Of a stretch of DNA of 64,000 bases, positions 55,648 to 64,000 are shown in pieces. Positions within the stretch are counted from its first letter, which is position 1; every line of letters starts with the position of its first letter. The stretch lies in assembly GCF_900106995.1 (NCBI RefSeq), contig NZ_FNOK01000002.1, forward strand, positions 186,001 through 250,000, given 5' to 3'. The translations under genes and the position numbers were made by a program. This DNA comes from Saccharopolyspora shandongensis. Its GTDB lineage: Bacteria > Actinomycetota > Actinomycetes > Mycobacteriales > Pseudonocardiaceae. The notes below the pieces were generated by a model. The model had not been told where the DNA came from, ran no database searches, and saw only the letters and a list, made by a program, of their open reading frames with translations.

Positions 55648-56828
55648 CGTCTTCCTCCTCTGCGGCGCTTGGCCGGGATCGCTTCCGGTCGGGGAACCCG
55701 GACCTCCCACTCGGTTCCCTCGCCGGGCGTGGTGTCGAGCGTGATCGTGCCACCCATCGACTCCACCCGGCCCCGAATCGACTTGGCCACGCCCAACCGT
55801 CCCTCGGCGGCGGCTTCTTCGAGGCGGCCCTCGGGGATGCCCGGGCCGTCGTCGCGAACGGTGAGCACGACCTCGTCCGGCAGCTCCTCCAGCAGCACCC
55901 ATGCCCGGGCGTCCGCGCCGGCGTGCTTCTCGACGTTCGCCAGCGCTTCCCGCACCGCCGCGAACAGGTCGCTGCTCAGCGGCTCCGGCAAGCGCACCGA
56001 ATTGCCCGGTACCGACACGTTGATCCGGCCGGTGCGCAGCACCTGCAGCCGCGCGGCGAGGTCGACCTCACCGTCCTCCGCGGTCTCCTGCGGAGTGGTG
56101 GCGACCAGCGCGCGCAGTGCGATCTCTTGCTCTCCCGCGAGTTTCGCCAGCTCGGAAGCTTCGCCGCCGAGCTCCGCGCCGCGTCGCCGCACCCGTGCGA
56201 GCACCTGCAGCACGCTGTCGTGGATGTTGCGCGCCAGCCGTTCCCGCTCCGCGGTCGCGGCCTCCGCGCGCAGCGCGCGGGCCAGCCGATCGGTGGACCG
56301 GCGCGCGGTGTCCGAGGCCAGGCCGATCACCAGGCCGGTGCCGACCAGCAGCAGGGTGTCCAGCGACATGGTCTGGTCGCTGAAGCCGCGGATCAGGTAG
56401 TTGCTGGCCGCCGCGATGATCCCGGTCGTCAGCCCGCCGAACACGCCCCACTGCGAGGCGGCGGCGGTGACCATCGTCGGATGCCACACCGTCACCACCG
56501 TCGGGAAGTTGTGGAGCATCTGGTGCTCGGTGAGGATGAATTCGTTGCTGAGGAACAGCGCGGACACCACGACGCAGTCGATCAGCACCATCCGGTTGGT
56601 GCGCCCCGCGCGGGACCAGTACCGCCAGACGGTGAACGCCGTCCACCCGCCCATCAGGGAGATGACCACCGCCGCCAGCCACGGCCGCTCGTAATCGCCG
56701 AGCTGGTAGAAGAACCAGAAGCAGGCGTAGAGGAACGTGACCACGCGGAACACGTTGTGCCCGCGCCAAAGCGGCGAGCGGCCGTCGGCCACCTGCGGTT
56801 GGCGCGACGGCTGTTGCGGATTGCCCAC
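55644..56828 (-). CDS. MacS-family sensor histidine kinase
   Basis: 394 residues. About six N-terminal membrane helices (DUF5931-like, including FRVVTFLYACFWFFYQLGDY) act as sensor. A HisKA_3 segment has the phosphorylated histidine in RERLARNIHDSVLQVLARV (about His203), and a GHKL ATPase domain has REALANVEKHAGADAR and VRDDGPGIPEG. The GTG at 56828 has GGAAGGAG five bases upstream; the 32 in-frame residues before it lack support. It is coupled to the response regulator by a four-base overlap. Confidence 0.92.
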   Translation of the reverse strand: MGNPQQPSRQPQVADGRSPLWRGHNVFRVVTFLYACFWFFYQLGDYERPWLAAVVISLMGGWTAFTVWRYWSRAGRTNRMVLIDCVVVSALFLSNEFILTEHQMLHNFPTVVTVWHPTMVTAAASQWGVFGGLTTGIIAAASNYLIRGFSDQTMSLDTLLLVGTGLVIGLASDTARRSTDRLARALRAEAATAERERLARNIHDSVLQVLARVRRRGAELGGEASELAKLAGEQEIALRALVATTPQETAEDGEVDLAARLQVLRTGRINVSVPGNSVRLPEPLSSDLFAAVREALANVEKHAGADARAWVLLEELPDEVVLTVRDDGPGIPEGRLEEAAAEGRLGVAKSIRGRVESMGGTITLDTTPGEGTEWEVRVPRPEAIPAKRRRGGRR

Positions 56829-56932
56829 ATTCGCTCCTTCCCCAGCGGACCATCCTGCCGTACATCCAGGTTGGCGGAGACCGCCGGATCGAGCACTCTG
56901 CGTGTTTGTGATCACGACGAGCATCGCCCCGA

Positions 56933-58198
56933 ATGGCCCGAGTGGCGAGCTTCGGCGGGGTCGTTCGCTGTGCGAGGCTCGCGGGGGAGGTGATCGGCTT
57001 GGTGGGGGGATGGTTGCTGTGGCGACTGCGGCCCGCGGCGATCGCCTACGTGCTCACCGTCCAGGCGATCGCGTTGGTACTGGTCGTGCTGGTCTTCGTG
57101 ACGAGCCGGTCGCCGCTGCCGCGCGAGCTGCTGACCTTCGCGATGCTGGCCGCCACCGCCGGGACGGTCATCGTGATCACCTCGGTGTCGATCAACGTGC
57201 AGCGGCAGGTGCGGCGGAACCCGTGGACGCTGCACATCGCCTACCTCGCCGCCGGAATCCTCACGCTGCCGCCGAACCTGCTGGTGCTCCTGCTGCTCGG
57301 GCCGACGCTGCACGGCGTGCTGGACGGCCGCCCGGAGCTGCACCGCTGGCTGTTCACCACGGCGGCCACCACGATCGCCACGCTGTCCGCGCGGTTCCTC
57401 ATCGGCTGGTCGGAGCCCGGCTGGTCGCCGGCGCAGTTCGTGCTGACCGGCGCGGTGCTGCTGCTGGTGCGGGCCTTCGTGGTCGCCGGCGGCATCCGGC
57501 TGCGCAACCCGTCGGCGGCGCGGGCGGAGGTGGTGGGCGAGCCGATCGACGTGCTGCTCGGCATCGTCGCGGCGAGCCTGGGCGGGCTGCTGGCGGTGGC
57601 GGTGCACAGCGAGCCGGGCAGCGCCCTGCTGGCCGGGCCGCCGCTGGTCCTGCTGGATCTGGCGAGCCAGCTGCCGCAGTGGCGGCGGTCCGCGCAGCGG
57701 GACGGCAAGACGGGCCTGGCCAACGCCGCGCACTGGGAGCGGTTGGCGCGCAACGAACTCCACCGGGCGCAGACCCGCGGCCAGCCGGTGTCGCTGCTGC
57801 TGCTCGACCTCGACCACTTCAAGCGGGTCAACGACGAGATCGGGCACCTGGCGGGTGACACGGTGCTGGCGGCCGTCGCGATGATGCTGCGCAGCAGCGT
57901 GCGGCGGGAAGACGTGGTCGGCCGCTTCGGCGGCGAGGAGTTCGTGGTGCTGCTGCCGGGCACGGACACCGGCATCGCGTGCGCGGTGGCGGACCGGATC
58001 CGGGCGTCGACGGCCGCGTTGTCGGTGCCCGCCCGCGACATCCACGGGCGGCACCGGGAGCTCGACGACCTGACGGTCAGCATCGGCGTTGCCACCACGT
58101 CCCGCTTCGGCTACGAGCTCACCGACCTGCTGGTGGCCGCCGACGCGGCCCTCCTCGCGGCGAAGTCCGGCGGCCGCAACGCGGTCACCCTCGCCTGA
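56933..58198 (+). CDS. Membrane-bound diguanylate cyclase (GGDEF domain)
   Basis: 421 residues: six or more membrane helices (about 20-235) and a C-terminal GGDEF domain (about 255-420). The active site is GGEEF within GRFGGEEFVVLLPG, with upstream LLLLDLDHFKRVNDEIGHLA, so activity (c-di-GMP from two GTP) is expected. The inhibitory I-site RxxD is not obvious. The start is uncertain: the ATG at 56933 lacks a ribosome site, and GTGs at 56990 and 57002, after GGGGGAG, are alternatives. It is divergent from the MacS-type kinase. Confidence 0.88.
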   Translation: MARVASFGGVVRCARLAGEVIGLVGGWLLWRLRPAAIAYVLTVQAIALVLVVLVFVTSRSPLPRELLTFAMLAATAGTVIVITSVSINVQRQVRRNPWTLHIAYLAAGILTLPPNLLVLLLLGPTLHGVLDGRPELHRWLFTTAATTIATLSARFLIGWSEPGWSPAQFVLTGAVLLLVRAFVVAGGIRLRNPSAARAEVVGEPIDVLLGIVAASLGGLLAVAVHSEPGSALLAGPPLVLLDLASQLPQWRRSAQRDGKTGLANAAHWERLARNELHRAQTRGQPVSLLLLDLDHFKRVNDEIGHLAGDTVLAAVAMMLRSSVRREDVVGRFGGEEFVVLLPGTDTGIACAVADRIRASTAALSVPARDIHGRHRELDDLTVSIGVATTSRFGYELTDLLVAADAALLAAKSGGRNAVTLA

Positions 58199-58224
58199 AC
58201 CCCTGTTTCCAGGCTCATCTTGCG

Positions 58225-58404
58225 TTGCGGTGCGGGTAGCGGAACCTCAGACGCCGCCTGGCTGTGGGATCCCCGACATCATGAATGCCAATTCACCACG
58301 TCGGGGACTGGCCTCGCCGAGAGCCCCTTCGGGCGGGCACAGCCTGAGAACCCGCGGCGGTGCCGGTTTCGCAGGTGGGCTAAGCGGCTGCGCCGCTTCA
58401 AAGA
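58225..58404 (+). repeat. Dispersed repeat R1, copy 5
   Basis: Left end GCGGTGCGGGTAGCGG and AACCTCAG; inner CCCCGAC/GTCGGGG flanking ATCATGAATGCCAATTCACC; then CTGAGAACCCGCGGCGGTGC, CAGGTGGGCTAAGCGGCTGC and GCCGCTTC. It follows the GGDEF gene and is the best-preserved full copy. Confidence 0.8.
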
Positions 58405-58451
58405 CAATGAAAACCCACGCCACAACGTTCAAAACAGCCTCTTGAACCCCG

Positions 58452-59630
58452 TCAGACCTCGGAGTTCTGCGGCGCCGGGTCCGGCTTCTCGTCCGGGGTT
58501 TCGTCCGGTGGTGGTGGTTCCGCTTCGGCCTTCTCGGCGGGTTCGGCCGGTTGCTCCGGTTCCTCCTCCACCAGCGAGCGGATCGCCGAGTTCAGCACCG
58601 CGACCATCGGCACCGCGAGCAGCGCGCCGATGATGCCCGAGACCACCACGCCGATGCTGATCGCCAGCACCACGCCCAGCGCGTGGATCTGCACGGCGCG
58701 GCCCAGGATCAGGGGCTGCAGCACGTTGCCCTCGATCTGCTGCACCGCGAGCACGATGCCGACCACGATCAGCGCGACGACCCAGCCCTTGGTCACCAGC
58801 GCCACCAGCACCGCGACCGCACCAGAGGCCACCGCGCCGACGATCGGCACGAAACCGCCGAGGAACACCAGCGCAGCCAGCGGGATCGCCAGCGGCACGC
58901 CCAGGATCATCAGGCCCGTCCCGATGCCGAGCGCGTCCACCACCGCGACCAGCGCGGTCGCCCGCACGAAGCCGACCAGCGACGCGAAGCCCTTGCAGCC
59001 GGCGACGTCGACCCGGTGCCGCACGTGCTTCGGCGCCAGCTTCGTCACGAACAGCCACACCCCGCGGCCGTCGTGCAGGAAGTAGATCAGCGTGAACAGC
59101 GCCAGCACCAACCCGGTGAGGAAGTTGCCGAAGGTGCCCGCGGTGGATAGCGCGCCGCTGGTCAGCGCCGCCTGGTTGGCGGCCAGCCACTCCTGAGCCT
59201 GATCCAGATAGCGGCCTATCTGCTCCTCGTTGATCTGCAGCGGGCCCTGCGCCAGCGAGTCCTTCAGCTGGTTGAGGCTGGCGACGACCTGGCGCTGCAG
59301 GTCGGGGAAGCCCTCGATGAACGCGTTGATGACGAAGGTGAGGACGCCGCCGACGACCGCGAGCCCGCCGATCAGCACCATCGCGGTGGCCAGCGCCCGC
59401 GGCACGCCGCGCCGGGCCAGCCAGGACACGATCGGGGCCAGCAGCGCCGACAGCAGCAGCGCGATGGCCACCGGGATCACGACGACGTAGATCTGGCCGA
59501 TGACCAGACCCACCACGTACAGGGCACCGAGTATCACCACCAACCGCCAGCTCAACGCCGCCGAGACGCGGAGCACGCGGGGAATCGACGCCGCCGCGTC
59601 GTCCCGGGTGGTGATCTTGAAGTCGTCCAC
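58452..59630 (-). CDS. AI-2E family transporter
   Basis: 392-residue polytopic membrane protein of the AI-2E/UPF0118 family. Features include LLLSALLAPIVSWLARRGVP, FVINAFIEGFPDLQRQV, FLGGFVPIVGAVASGAVAVL, QQIEGNVLQPLILGRAVQIH and ALGVVLAISIGVVVSGIIGA. A disordered acidic/proline-rich cytoplasmic tail follows. Despite the name, members export or exchange varied substrates, including cations, and the substrate here is unknown. GTG start. Confidence 0.9.
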   Translation of the reverse strand: MDDFKITTRDDAAASIPRVLRVSAALSWRLVVILGALYVVGLVIGQIYVVVIPVAIALLLSALLAPIVSWLARRGVPRALATAMVLIGGLAVVGGVLTFVINAFIEGFPDLQRQVVASLNQLKDSLAQGPLQINEEQIGRYLDQAQEWLAANQAALTSGALSTAGTFGNFLTGLVLALFTLIYFLHDGRGVWLFVTKLAPKHVRHRVDVAGCKGFASLVGFVRATALVAVVDALGIGTGLMILGVPLAIPLAALVFLGGFVPIVGAVASGAVAVLVALVTKGWVVALIVVGIVLAVQQIEGNVLQPLILGRAVQIHALGVVLAISIGVVVSGIIGALLAVPMVAVLNSAIRSLVEEEPEQPAEPAEKAEAEPPPPDETPDEKPDPAPQNSEV

Positions 59631-59831
59631 CCTGCCACCGTAGCGCCGACCAGCGGCCCCAGGGGCGGAATGACCACGGCGCGCAATCGGCCCGGAACAC
59701 CAGTAACACGATGTGGCGAAGCTGTCGCTCTGCGCTTACGGAAGTGGCAGTTGTGGTGAAAGAGTGCGCGGCGGCGAGGAGGCAGAGTCCAACGGGGAGT
59801 CGCCCGAAGCCGAGGAGGTTCTGGCACCGAG

Positions 59832-60695
59832 ATGTCCCGCCGCGACCGCACGACGGGAGCCGCCCGACCGTGGCGGCTGCTGACCCGTGCCCTGGTGGTG
59901 GTGGGCGCGACGGCCGCCGGAACCTCCGCGGCTTGGCTCATCGGCACCGGGCTCCCGGCGGACGCCGCGAACGTCGCCCCGGCCGCGCCCGCCGACGAAT
60001 CGGCCGCGCCGCCGGAATCCGCGAACCCACCGGCCGCGCCGGCGGAAGGTGCGACCACCGAACGGTCCGGCCCGGCGGCGTTCTCGCTGGGCCGCCTGAA
60101 CCCGGTCGAGCTGGTCCGGTCCGAGCCGGCGGAGCGGTTGCTCGACGCGGCGAAGCCGGTGACCGGCGTGCTGCAGGAGTCCGCCGACGGCGTCCGGCAC
60201 ACCGCGGGCGATGCGCTGTCGGTCACCGAAGCCCAGGCGGGCGCGCTGTCCACGTCCGTCGACAATGGACTGGGCGGGCTAGGCGGCTCGCTGCTGACCG
60301 GGGAAACCACCCCGCAGCAGGGTTTTTCACCACCCTCGCCGCTTCCGCAGGCCGTACCGGCGCCGGGCGCGGCGCCCGCCGTCCCGCAGTCGGCGCAGCT
60401 GGTCGAGCACCAGCGGTCGTCGGAGCAGGCGGAGACGGTCACCGGGCCGCGCGGGCCGGAACCCGCTGAGGCGCCCGGAAACCAGGGCTGGCCAAGGCCT
60501 TTCGCCCTGCCCACGCTGCCCGGCGCGCCCGGCTGCGGCGGTACCGGCGACGGGCAGCAGCACAACACCGCCGCGGTCGGCTGCTACCCGGCCGAACCGG
60601 CTCGCACCCCCGTCTTCGCCGGGGCGTCGACCCGCGACTTCGCCAGCACGCTGAGCAGCGCGCCCGAACCGCAGCCGGGCACCACCCCCGACTAG
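59832..60695 (+). CDS. Secreted proline/alanine-rich protein of unknown function
   Basis: 287 residues. A hydrophobic stretch (LLTRALVVVGATAAGTSAAW, about 16-35) is a signal peptide or anchor, followed by a low-complexity region (PAAPADESAAPPESANPPAA) and an amphipathic segment LVRSEPAERLLDAAKPVTGV. Two cysteines lie near the end (GAPGCGGTGDGQ and AAVGCYPAE). No family recognised. The next gene, 177 bases on, is also secreted and shares the low-complexity style, so the pair may be functionally linked. Confidence 0.7.
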   Translation: MSRRDRTTGAARPWRLLTRALVVVGATAAGTSAAWLIGTGLPADAANVAPAAPADESAAPPESANPPAAPAEGATTERSGPAAFSLGRLNPVELVRSEPAERLLDAAKPVTGVLQESADGVRHTAGDALSVTEAQAGALSTSVDNGLGGLGGSLLTGETTPQQGFSPPSPLPQAVPAPGAAPAVPQSAQLVEHQRSSEQAETVTGPRGPEPAEAPGNQGWPRPFALPTLPGAPGCGGTGDGQQHNTAAVGCYPAEPARTPVFAGASTRDFASTLSSAPEPQPGTTPD

Positions 60696-60872
60696 GCCGC
60701 CGCGCGGCGCAGGCGACGGATCTCGTTGCCGCCGAAAGGAAATCCGCCGCGCGCAACCCGGATCCACATTTCCGATGCCCGCCGTCTCCAGATGATCAAG
60801 TTCCGATGACGGTGTGGCGCCCGCAGTTGATTTTGCTCCCCCGCACGGGGAAACCTTGTGAAGGAGAAATTC

Positions 60873-62240
60873 ATGCAGACTTGGGCGAAGCGCGGAGTGC
60901 AAGCCGCGCTGGTCACCGGTGGGATGTTGGCCGTCGGCACGGGGGTCGCGTCCGCCAGCCAGGCCTGCCCGGAGCGTCCGACCCCGCCACTGGGCGAATC
61001 GATGCTCCCGCCAGTACTCGACGAGCTCGGAGACGATGCGGTGCCTGCCGATCGGTGCTTCGCGGGTGAGCTGTTCCCCGAGAGCTCCGGCACGCGGTAC
61101 AACGCACCGCTGGTGGAGTCGCGGACCAGCCACCCGGTCACCGCGATCGCGGGCACCATCGACCCGGTGCACGACCTGCTGCCGGCCGTCGAGAACGAGC
61201 TGACCCGGGAGATGCCGGCGCTGCGCGACTGGCACATCCCGGCGCAGACCGCCCCGCTGCACCTGGCCGGCTGGGTCGCCGACCCCGCCGAAGCCCGACC
61301 GCTGGACCTCGTGCCCGGCCTGTCGCCCTTCGACGGCGAACGCCCGGTCACGCCCGCCGAGGGCTTCCACCGCTCGCTGAGCTGGGCTGGTCCCATCGGT
61401 GCCGTCATCCAGGGAGGTGCCAACACCCTCGACGAGGGTGCATTTCCAACGGGTGCGCTCCTGGATGTCCCTGCAGACCTCATGATCCCGCACGACGACC
61501 TGGTCTACTTCGACGGCTTCAGCGCCCCGGCCGGCGGCATCGTCGACCTCTGGGAGGACGCGCTGGTCGGCGGCCAGGGCGGCCTGGTGACGCCGGACCA
61601 GGTGGATCTCACCACCGCGGAGCTGCCCGGGCTGCGCAGCGACCTGCGCACCGTGCCGCACGAGGTGCTGGCCGGGGCGCTGTCCGCGGTCGCCGCCGAG
61701 CCGGCGCCGCGCGCCGACCTCGTGCCGCTGGAGGTGCCGGGCGAACACCAGGTGAAGGCCAACGAGATCCCGGACCTCACCGGAATCCCCCTGGTCAGCG
61801 TGTCCCGGACGCCGGGCACCACGCAGCGCAGCGAGTCCCCCGGCGTGACGGCGCCGCTGCCGGTGCTGGGCGAGCTCAACGCGTTCAGCGGCGGCCAGAC
61901 CTCGGTGCCGCAGGTCAGCCGGATCTCCGCCGCGCTGGACGGCACCGCGGCGCGCAGCGACGAGCCGGCGTTCACCGCCGCGCCGCTGCGCTCCGACGTC
62001 GCGGTCACAGTGCTGGATGCGCTGGCCGCGGCGGTGCCCCCGGAGGAGGTCGTCACCCGGAACCCGTTCCGGCCGGTGCCCGCACCGCGGACCGGCGGCA
62101 TGGCGCTGCCGGTGCTCGACGGCGGCGTCCCGGACATCACGGCGGTGCAGGGCCACACGCTCCCGACGCCGGGCTTGACCTCGGACGGCGCGCTGCGCTC
62201 CCTGGAGAACGCGGACACGGTCGTGTTCAACCGGATCTGA
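60873..62240 (+). CDS. Secreted protein of unknown function
   Basis: 455 residues with a signal peptide MQTWAKRGVQAALVTGGMLA through SASQAC, a style seen in surface proteins of filamentous actinomycetes. The mature protein has repeated short units like PVTAIAGTIDPVHDLLPAVE and a single cysteine pair (QACPE and DRCFAG). No enzymatic motif is visible. ATG with GAAGGAG six bases upstream. A perfect terminator follows its stop. It could be a cell-surface structural protein; this is inferred only from composition. Confidence 0.78.
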   Translation: MQTWAKRGVQAALVTGGMLAVGTGVASASQACPERPTPPLGESMLPPVLDELGDDAVPADRCFAGELFPESSGTRYNAPLVESRTSHPVTAIAGTIDPVHDLLPAVENELTREMPALRDWHIPAQTAPLHLAGWVADPAEARPLDLVPGLSPFDGERPVTPAEGFHRSLSWAGPIGAVIQGGANTLDEGAFPTGALLDVPADLMIPHDDLVYFDGFSAPAGGIVDLWEDALVGGQGGLVTPDQVDLTTAELPGLRSDLRTVPHEVLAGALSAVAAEPAPRADLVPLEVPGEHQVKANEIPDLTGIPLVSVSRTPGTTQRSESPGVTAPLPVLGELNAFSGGQTSVPQVSRISAALDGTAARSDEPAFTAAPLRSDVAVTVLDALAAAVPPEEVVTRNPFRPVPAPRTGGMALPVLDGGVPDITAVQGHTLPTPGLTSDGALRSLENADTVVFNRI

Positions 62241-62250
62241 TCCGAACGCG

Positions 62251-62288
62251 AAAAACCGGGGCGAGCATCACGCTCGCCCCGGTTTTTT
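62251..62288. terminator. Bidirectional intrinsic terminator
   Basis: AAAAACCGGGGCGAGC (62251-62266) pairs perfectly with 62272-62287, followed by T residues on either strand, between two convergent genes. Confidence 0.92.
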
Positions 62289-62300
62289 CATGCCTGGGAA

Positions 62301-63605
62301 CTACGGCACCGGAGCGGTTCGGGGGGTTTCCGGGGCTGCTTCGCCCGGGTCGATCACCGTGCGCCGGGACCGCCACCACAGCACCGCGTTGTAGAGCAGG
62401 AACGCCAGTCCGAAGTAGACGTAGGCGTTGCCGATCAGCTGCTGCAAGAAGTTCCAGGTCAGCTCCAGGCCGTCGCCCTGGGGCATCTTCCAGTGCGGGC
62501 CCATCATGAAGAACCCGGCCGTCATGGCGGTCGCCAGCAGCAGCCCCCAGTTCCGCCGGACGTAAGCCGCGCCGATCAGCAGCACCAGCCCGGGGATCGC
62601 CCAGACCCAGTGGTGCGACCAGGAGATCGGCGACACCAGCAGCCCGAAGATGGCGTTGATCGTCACCGCCGTCGGCAGGTCCCGCTGCCGGACCGCGTGC
62701 ACCATCCCCGCCACGGCCAGCACCAGTGCGAGGAGCGCGAGCAGCCCGAACACCACGGTCAGGCTCTGCGTGGACATCTTGCTCAGCAGCGAGCGCAGCG
62801 ACTGGTTGCCCGCGTAGGTCGACGCGTCACCGGTGAACTTCGGCCCGAAGGACACGTTGCTGCTGGCCAGCATCTCCTGCAGCCAGAACCGCCGGGCGTT
62901 GTCGAAGGTCAGCGCGAAGCCCAGCAGCGCGGTGCCCAGGAAGGTCAGCAGCGAGACCACGATCATCCGGACGTCCCGGCGCAGCAGCGGCAGCAGCAGG
63001 AACACCAGCGGCGTCAGCTTGATCCCGGCGGCCAGGCCGATCAGCAGGCCGCGCGGGTACGGCAGCTTCTTCGCGCCGTCGGTCCGCCACAGGCAGTCGA
63101 TCGCGACCAGCGCCATCAGCACGATGTTGATCTGCGCGTAGGTGATCGTCTCCAGCACCGGCTCGCTGATCGTGGCCAGCGGCAGCGCCGCCGCCGTCAC
63201 CAGCAGCACCTTGTCCCGGTGCGCGCGCAGGAACGTCGACGCGCTGAGCACCACGTACAGCGTCGCGATCAGCGCGAGGTGGCTGACCAGCATGATCACC
63301 GCGGTCGAGCCGGCTTTCGGGATCAGCGCCAACGGCGCGAACACGATCGCCGCGAACGGCGGGTAGATGAACGGCAGCTCCAGTCCGGATTCGGTGGCCG
63401 GCAGGCCGTTGTAGAGGTCGCGCCCGGCCAGCAGCGCCTTCGCGCCGAGCCGGTACACCTCGCCGTCGATGTGGTCGTGCGTGTTGACGGTGGAGACCAC
63501 CATCACCGCGACCAGCTCCGCGACCGCGATCACGGTCAGCAGAGATCGGTGGTCGCGCAACCGCTCCCGCAGCGGCGGTAGACCCGCGGTCCCGTGCACC
63601 GGCAT
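62301..63605 (-). CDS. GT87-type polyprenyl-phosphate mannosyltransferase (DUF2029)
   Basis: 434-residue polytopic GT-C glycosyltransferase. Motifs include the acidic luminal loop NTHDHIDGEVYRLGAKALLA, DLYNGLPATESGLELPFIYP, PFAAIVFAPLALIP, GLAAGIKLTPLVFLLLPLL and WSHHWVWAIPGLVLLIGAAY. In mycobacteria related enzymes use polyprenyl-phosphomannose to build phosphatidylinositol mannosides and lipomannan; the exact acceptor here is unknown. ATG at 63605 with GAGAGGA seven bases upstream. The 35 upstream in-frame residues are not typical. Confidence 0.88.
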   Translation of the reverse strand: MPVHGTAGLPPLRERLRDHRSLLTVIAVAELVAVMVVSTVNTHDHIDGEVYRLGAKALLAGRDLYNGLPATESGLELPFIYPPFAAIVFAPLALIPKAGSTAVIMLVSHLALIATLYVVLSASTFLRAHRDKVLLVTAAALPLATISEPVLETITYAQINIVLMALVAIDCLWRTDGAKKLPYPRGLLIGLAAGIKLTPLVFLLLPLLRRDVRMIVVSLLTFLGTALLGFALTFDNARRFWLQEMLASSNVSFGPKFTGDASTYAGNQSLRSLLSKMSTQSLTVVFGLLALLALVLAVAGMVHAVRQRDLPTAVTINAIFGLLVSPISWSHHWVWAIPGLVLLIGAAYVRRNWGLLLATAMTAGFFMMGPHWKMPQGDGLELTWNFLQQLIGNAYVYFGLAFLLYNAVLWWRSRRTVIDPGEAAPETPRTAPVP

Positions 63606-63898
63606 GCACCATCCTCTCGCCTGTCGGCACCCCGACCAGCGTAGGGATTCGATCTGCCGATGGGGTGGCGCGGGGCGTTTTGAGCGCAATGCCACCTGTC
63701 GATGTTTCACCTGCTCGAATCACGAAGTCCCGGCCGCCGAGGTGACCTGGGCGGAAACGGTGTGTGAACAACTAACGCACAGTCATATGCGCAGCGTGAA
63801 TACCATCAATACGGGTGGTCACTGAGGCCTTGAATTTCGCCCTGCACTGAGGGGAGGCTCAGACAGACTGCTCCGTTTGGTGGGGAGGAGGGGGCCGA

Positions 63899-64000
63899 AT
63901 GAGTGTCCTCGAGGTGACCGCACCAGGCCAGTTGGCGCCGGTTTGGGACGAACTCATCAGCGGACTGAATCTCGGCGTGCTGCTGACCGACGACCGTGGC
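63899..64000 (+). CDS. N-terminus of a probable PAS-domain protein (cut by the window edge)
   Basis: 34 codons are visible, starting MSVLEVTAPGQLAPVW and including LNLGVLLTDDRG, which resembles the first strand and turn of a PAS domain. GGAGGAGG lies before the ATG. Common contexts are sensor kinases, sigma-factor regulators or diguanylate cyclases, but the rest is outside the window. The 293 bases between this gene and the mannosyltransferase hold no other gene. Confidence 0.45.
   Translation, partial: MSVLEVTAPGQLAPVWDELISGLNLGVLLTDDRG

Overview
The window is a GC-rich actinomycete chromosome segment that spans the replication origin. Its gene order matches the conserved origin region of mycobacteria and their relatives: gyrA-gyrB-dciA-recF-gnd-dnaN-oriC-dnaA-rpmH-rnpA-yidD-yidC-jag-rsmG-parA-parB, then cwlM-trxA-trxB-rsmA-sigM, pseudokinase-murJ-DUF6049-NUDIX and pcnA. 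The flanking content (SARP-type regulator, secreted proline/alanine-rich proteins, DasR-type operator, many palindromic intergenic repeats) suggests Pseudonocardiaceae. Saccharopolyspora is my guess; it is an inference from memory of related genomes, not a search result.

Layout. 1-9357 (minus strand): gyrA, gyrB, dciA (DUF721), recF, gnd, dnaN. 9358-10843: oriC with DnaA boxes, an AT-rich tract and one copy of a dispersed repeat. 10844-12550: dnaA. 13159-15606: rpmH-rnpA-yidD-yidC-jag on plus, ending in a UUCG-type terminator. 15671-18665: five good parS sites plus one weaker one, with rsmG, parA and parB. 18672-23481: a Ddl-like ligase, a PLP aminotransferase, a GNAT protein and a CwlM-type amidase. 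23770-26675: trxA, trxB, an anti-sigma factor and an ECF sigma factor. 27026-33486: membrane pseudokinase, MurJ flippase, DUF6049 protein and a NUDIX hydrolase. 33703-38730: tRNA nucleotidyltransferase, YqgE, CorA, SdpI-like and phytase-like proteins. 38731-41812: leuS behind a leader peptide and attenuator. 41870-49536: accessory metabolism, two secreted/lipid-anchored proteins, TetR, a glutaredoxin-like protein and a small orphan gene. 49736-51385: ptsI under a DasR-type operator. 51625-54466: a candidate RiPP-like locus with two tandem precursor-like peptides, an M50 peptidase and a SARP-like regulator. 54970-58198: a MacS-type two-component system and a diguanylate cyclase. 58452-64000: an AI-2E family transporter, two secreted proteins, a GT87-type mannosyltransferase and the start of a probable PAS protein.

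How it works together. The first 19 kb is the core replication, segregation and translation block; genes on both sides of oriC mostly run with the forks, except dnaA, which reads toward the origin. The 22-33 kb block links envelope synthesis (CwlM, MurJ, pseudokinase) with redox and sigma-factor control. The most novel item is the two-peptide plus M50 peptidase locus near 54 kb. It has a strong hairpin after each peptide gene, and no recognisable modifying enzyme lies in the window. Other points of interest are a leucine-codon attenuator before leuS, two DnaA-box clusters outside oriC (inside dciA and at 36.1 kb), and a five-copy dispersed repeat whose hairpin arms keep pairing while changing sequence.
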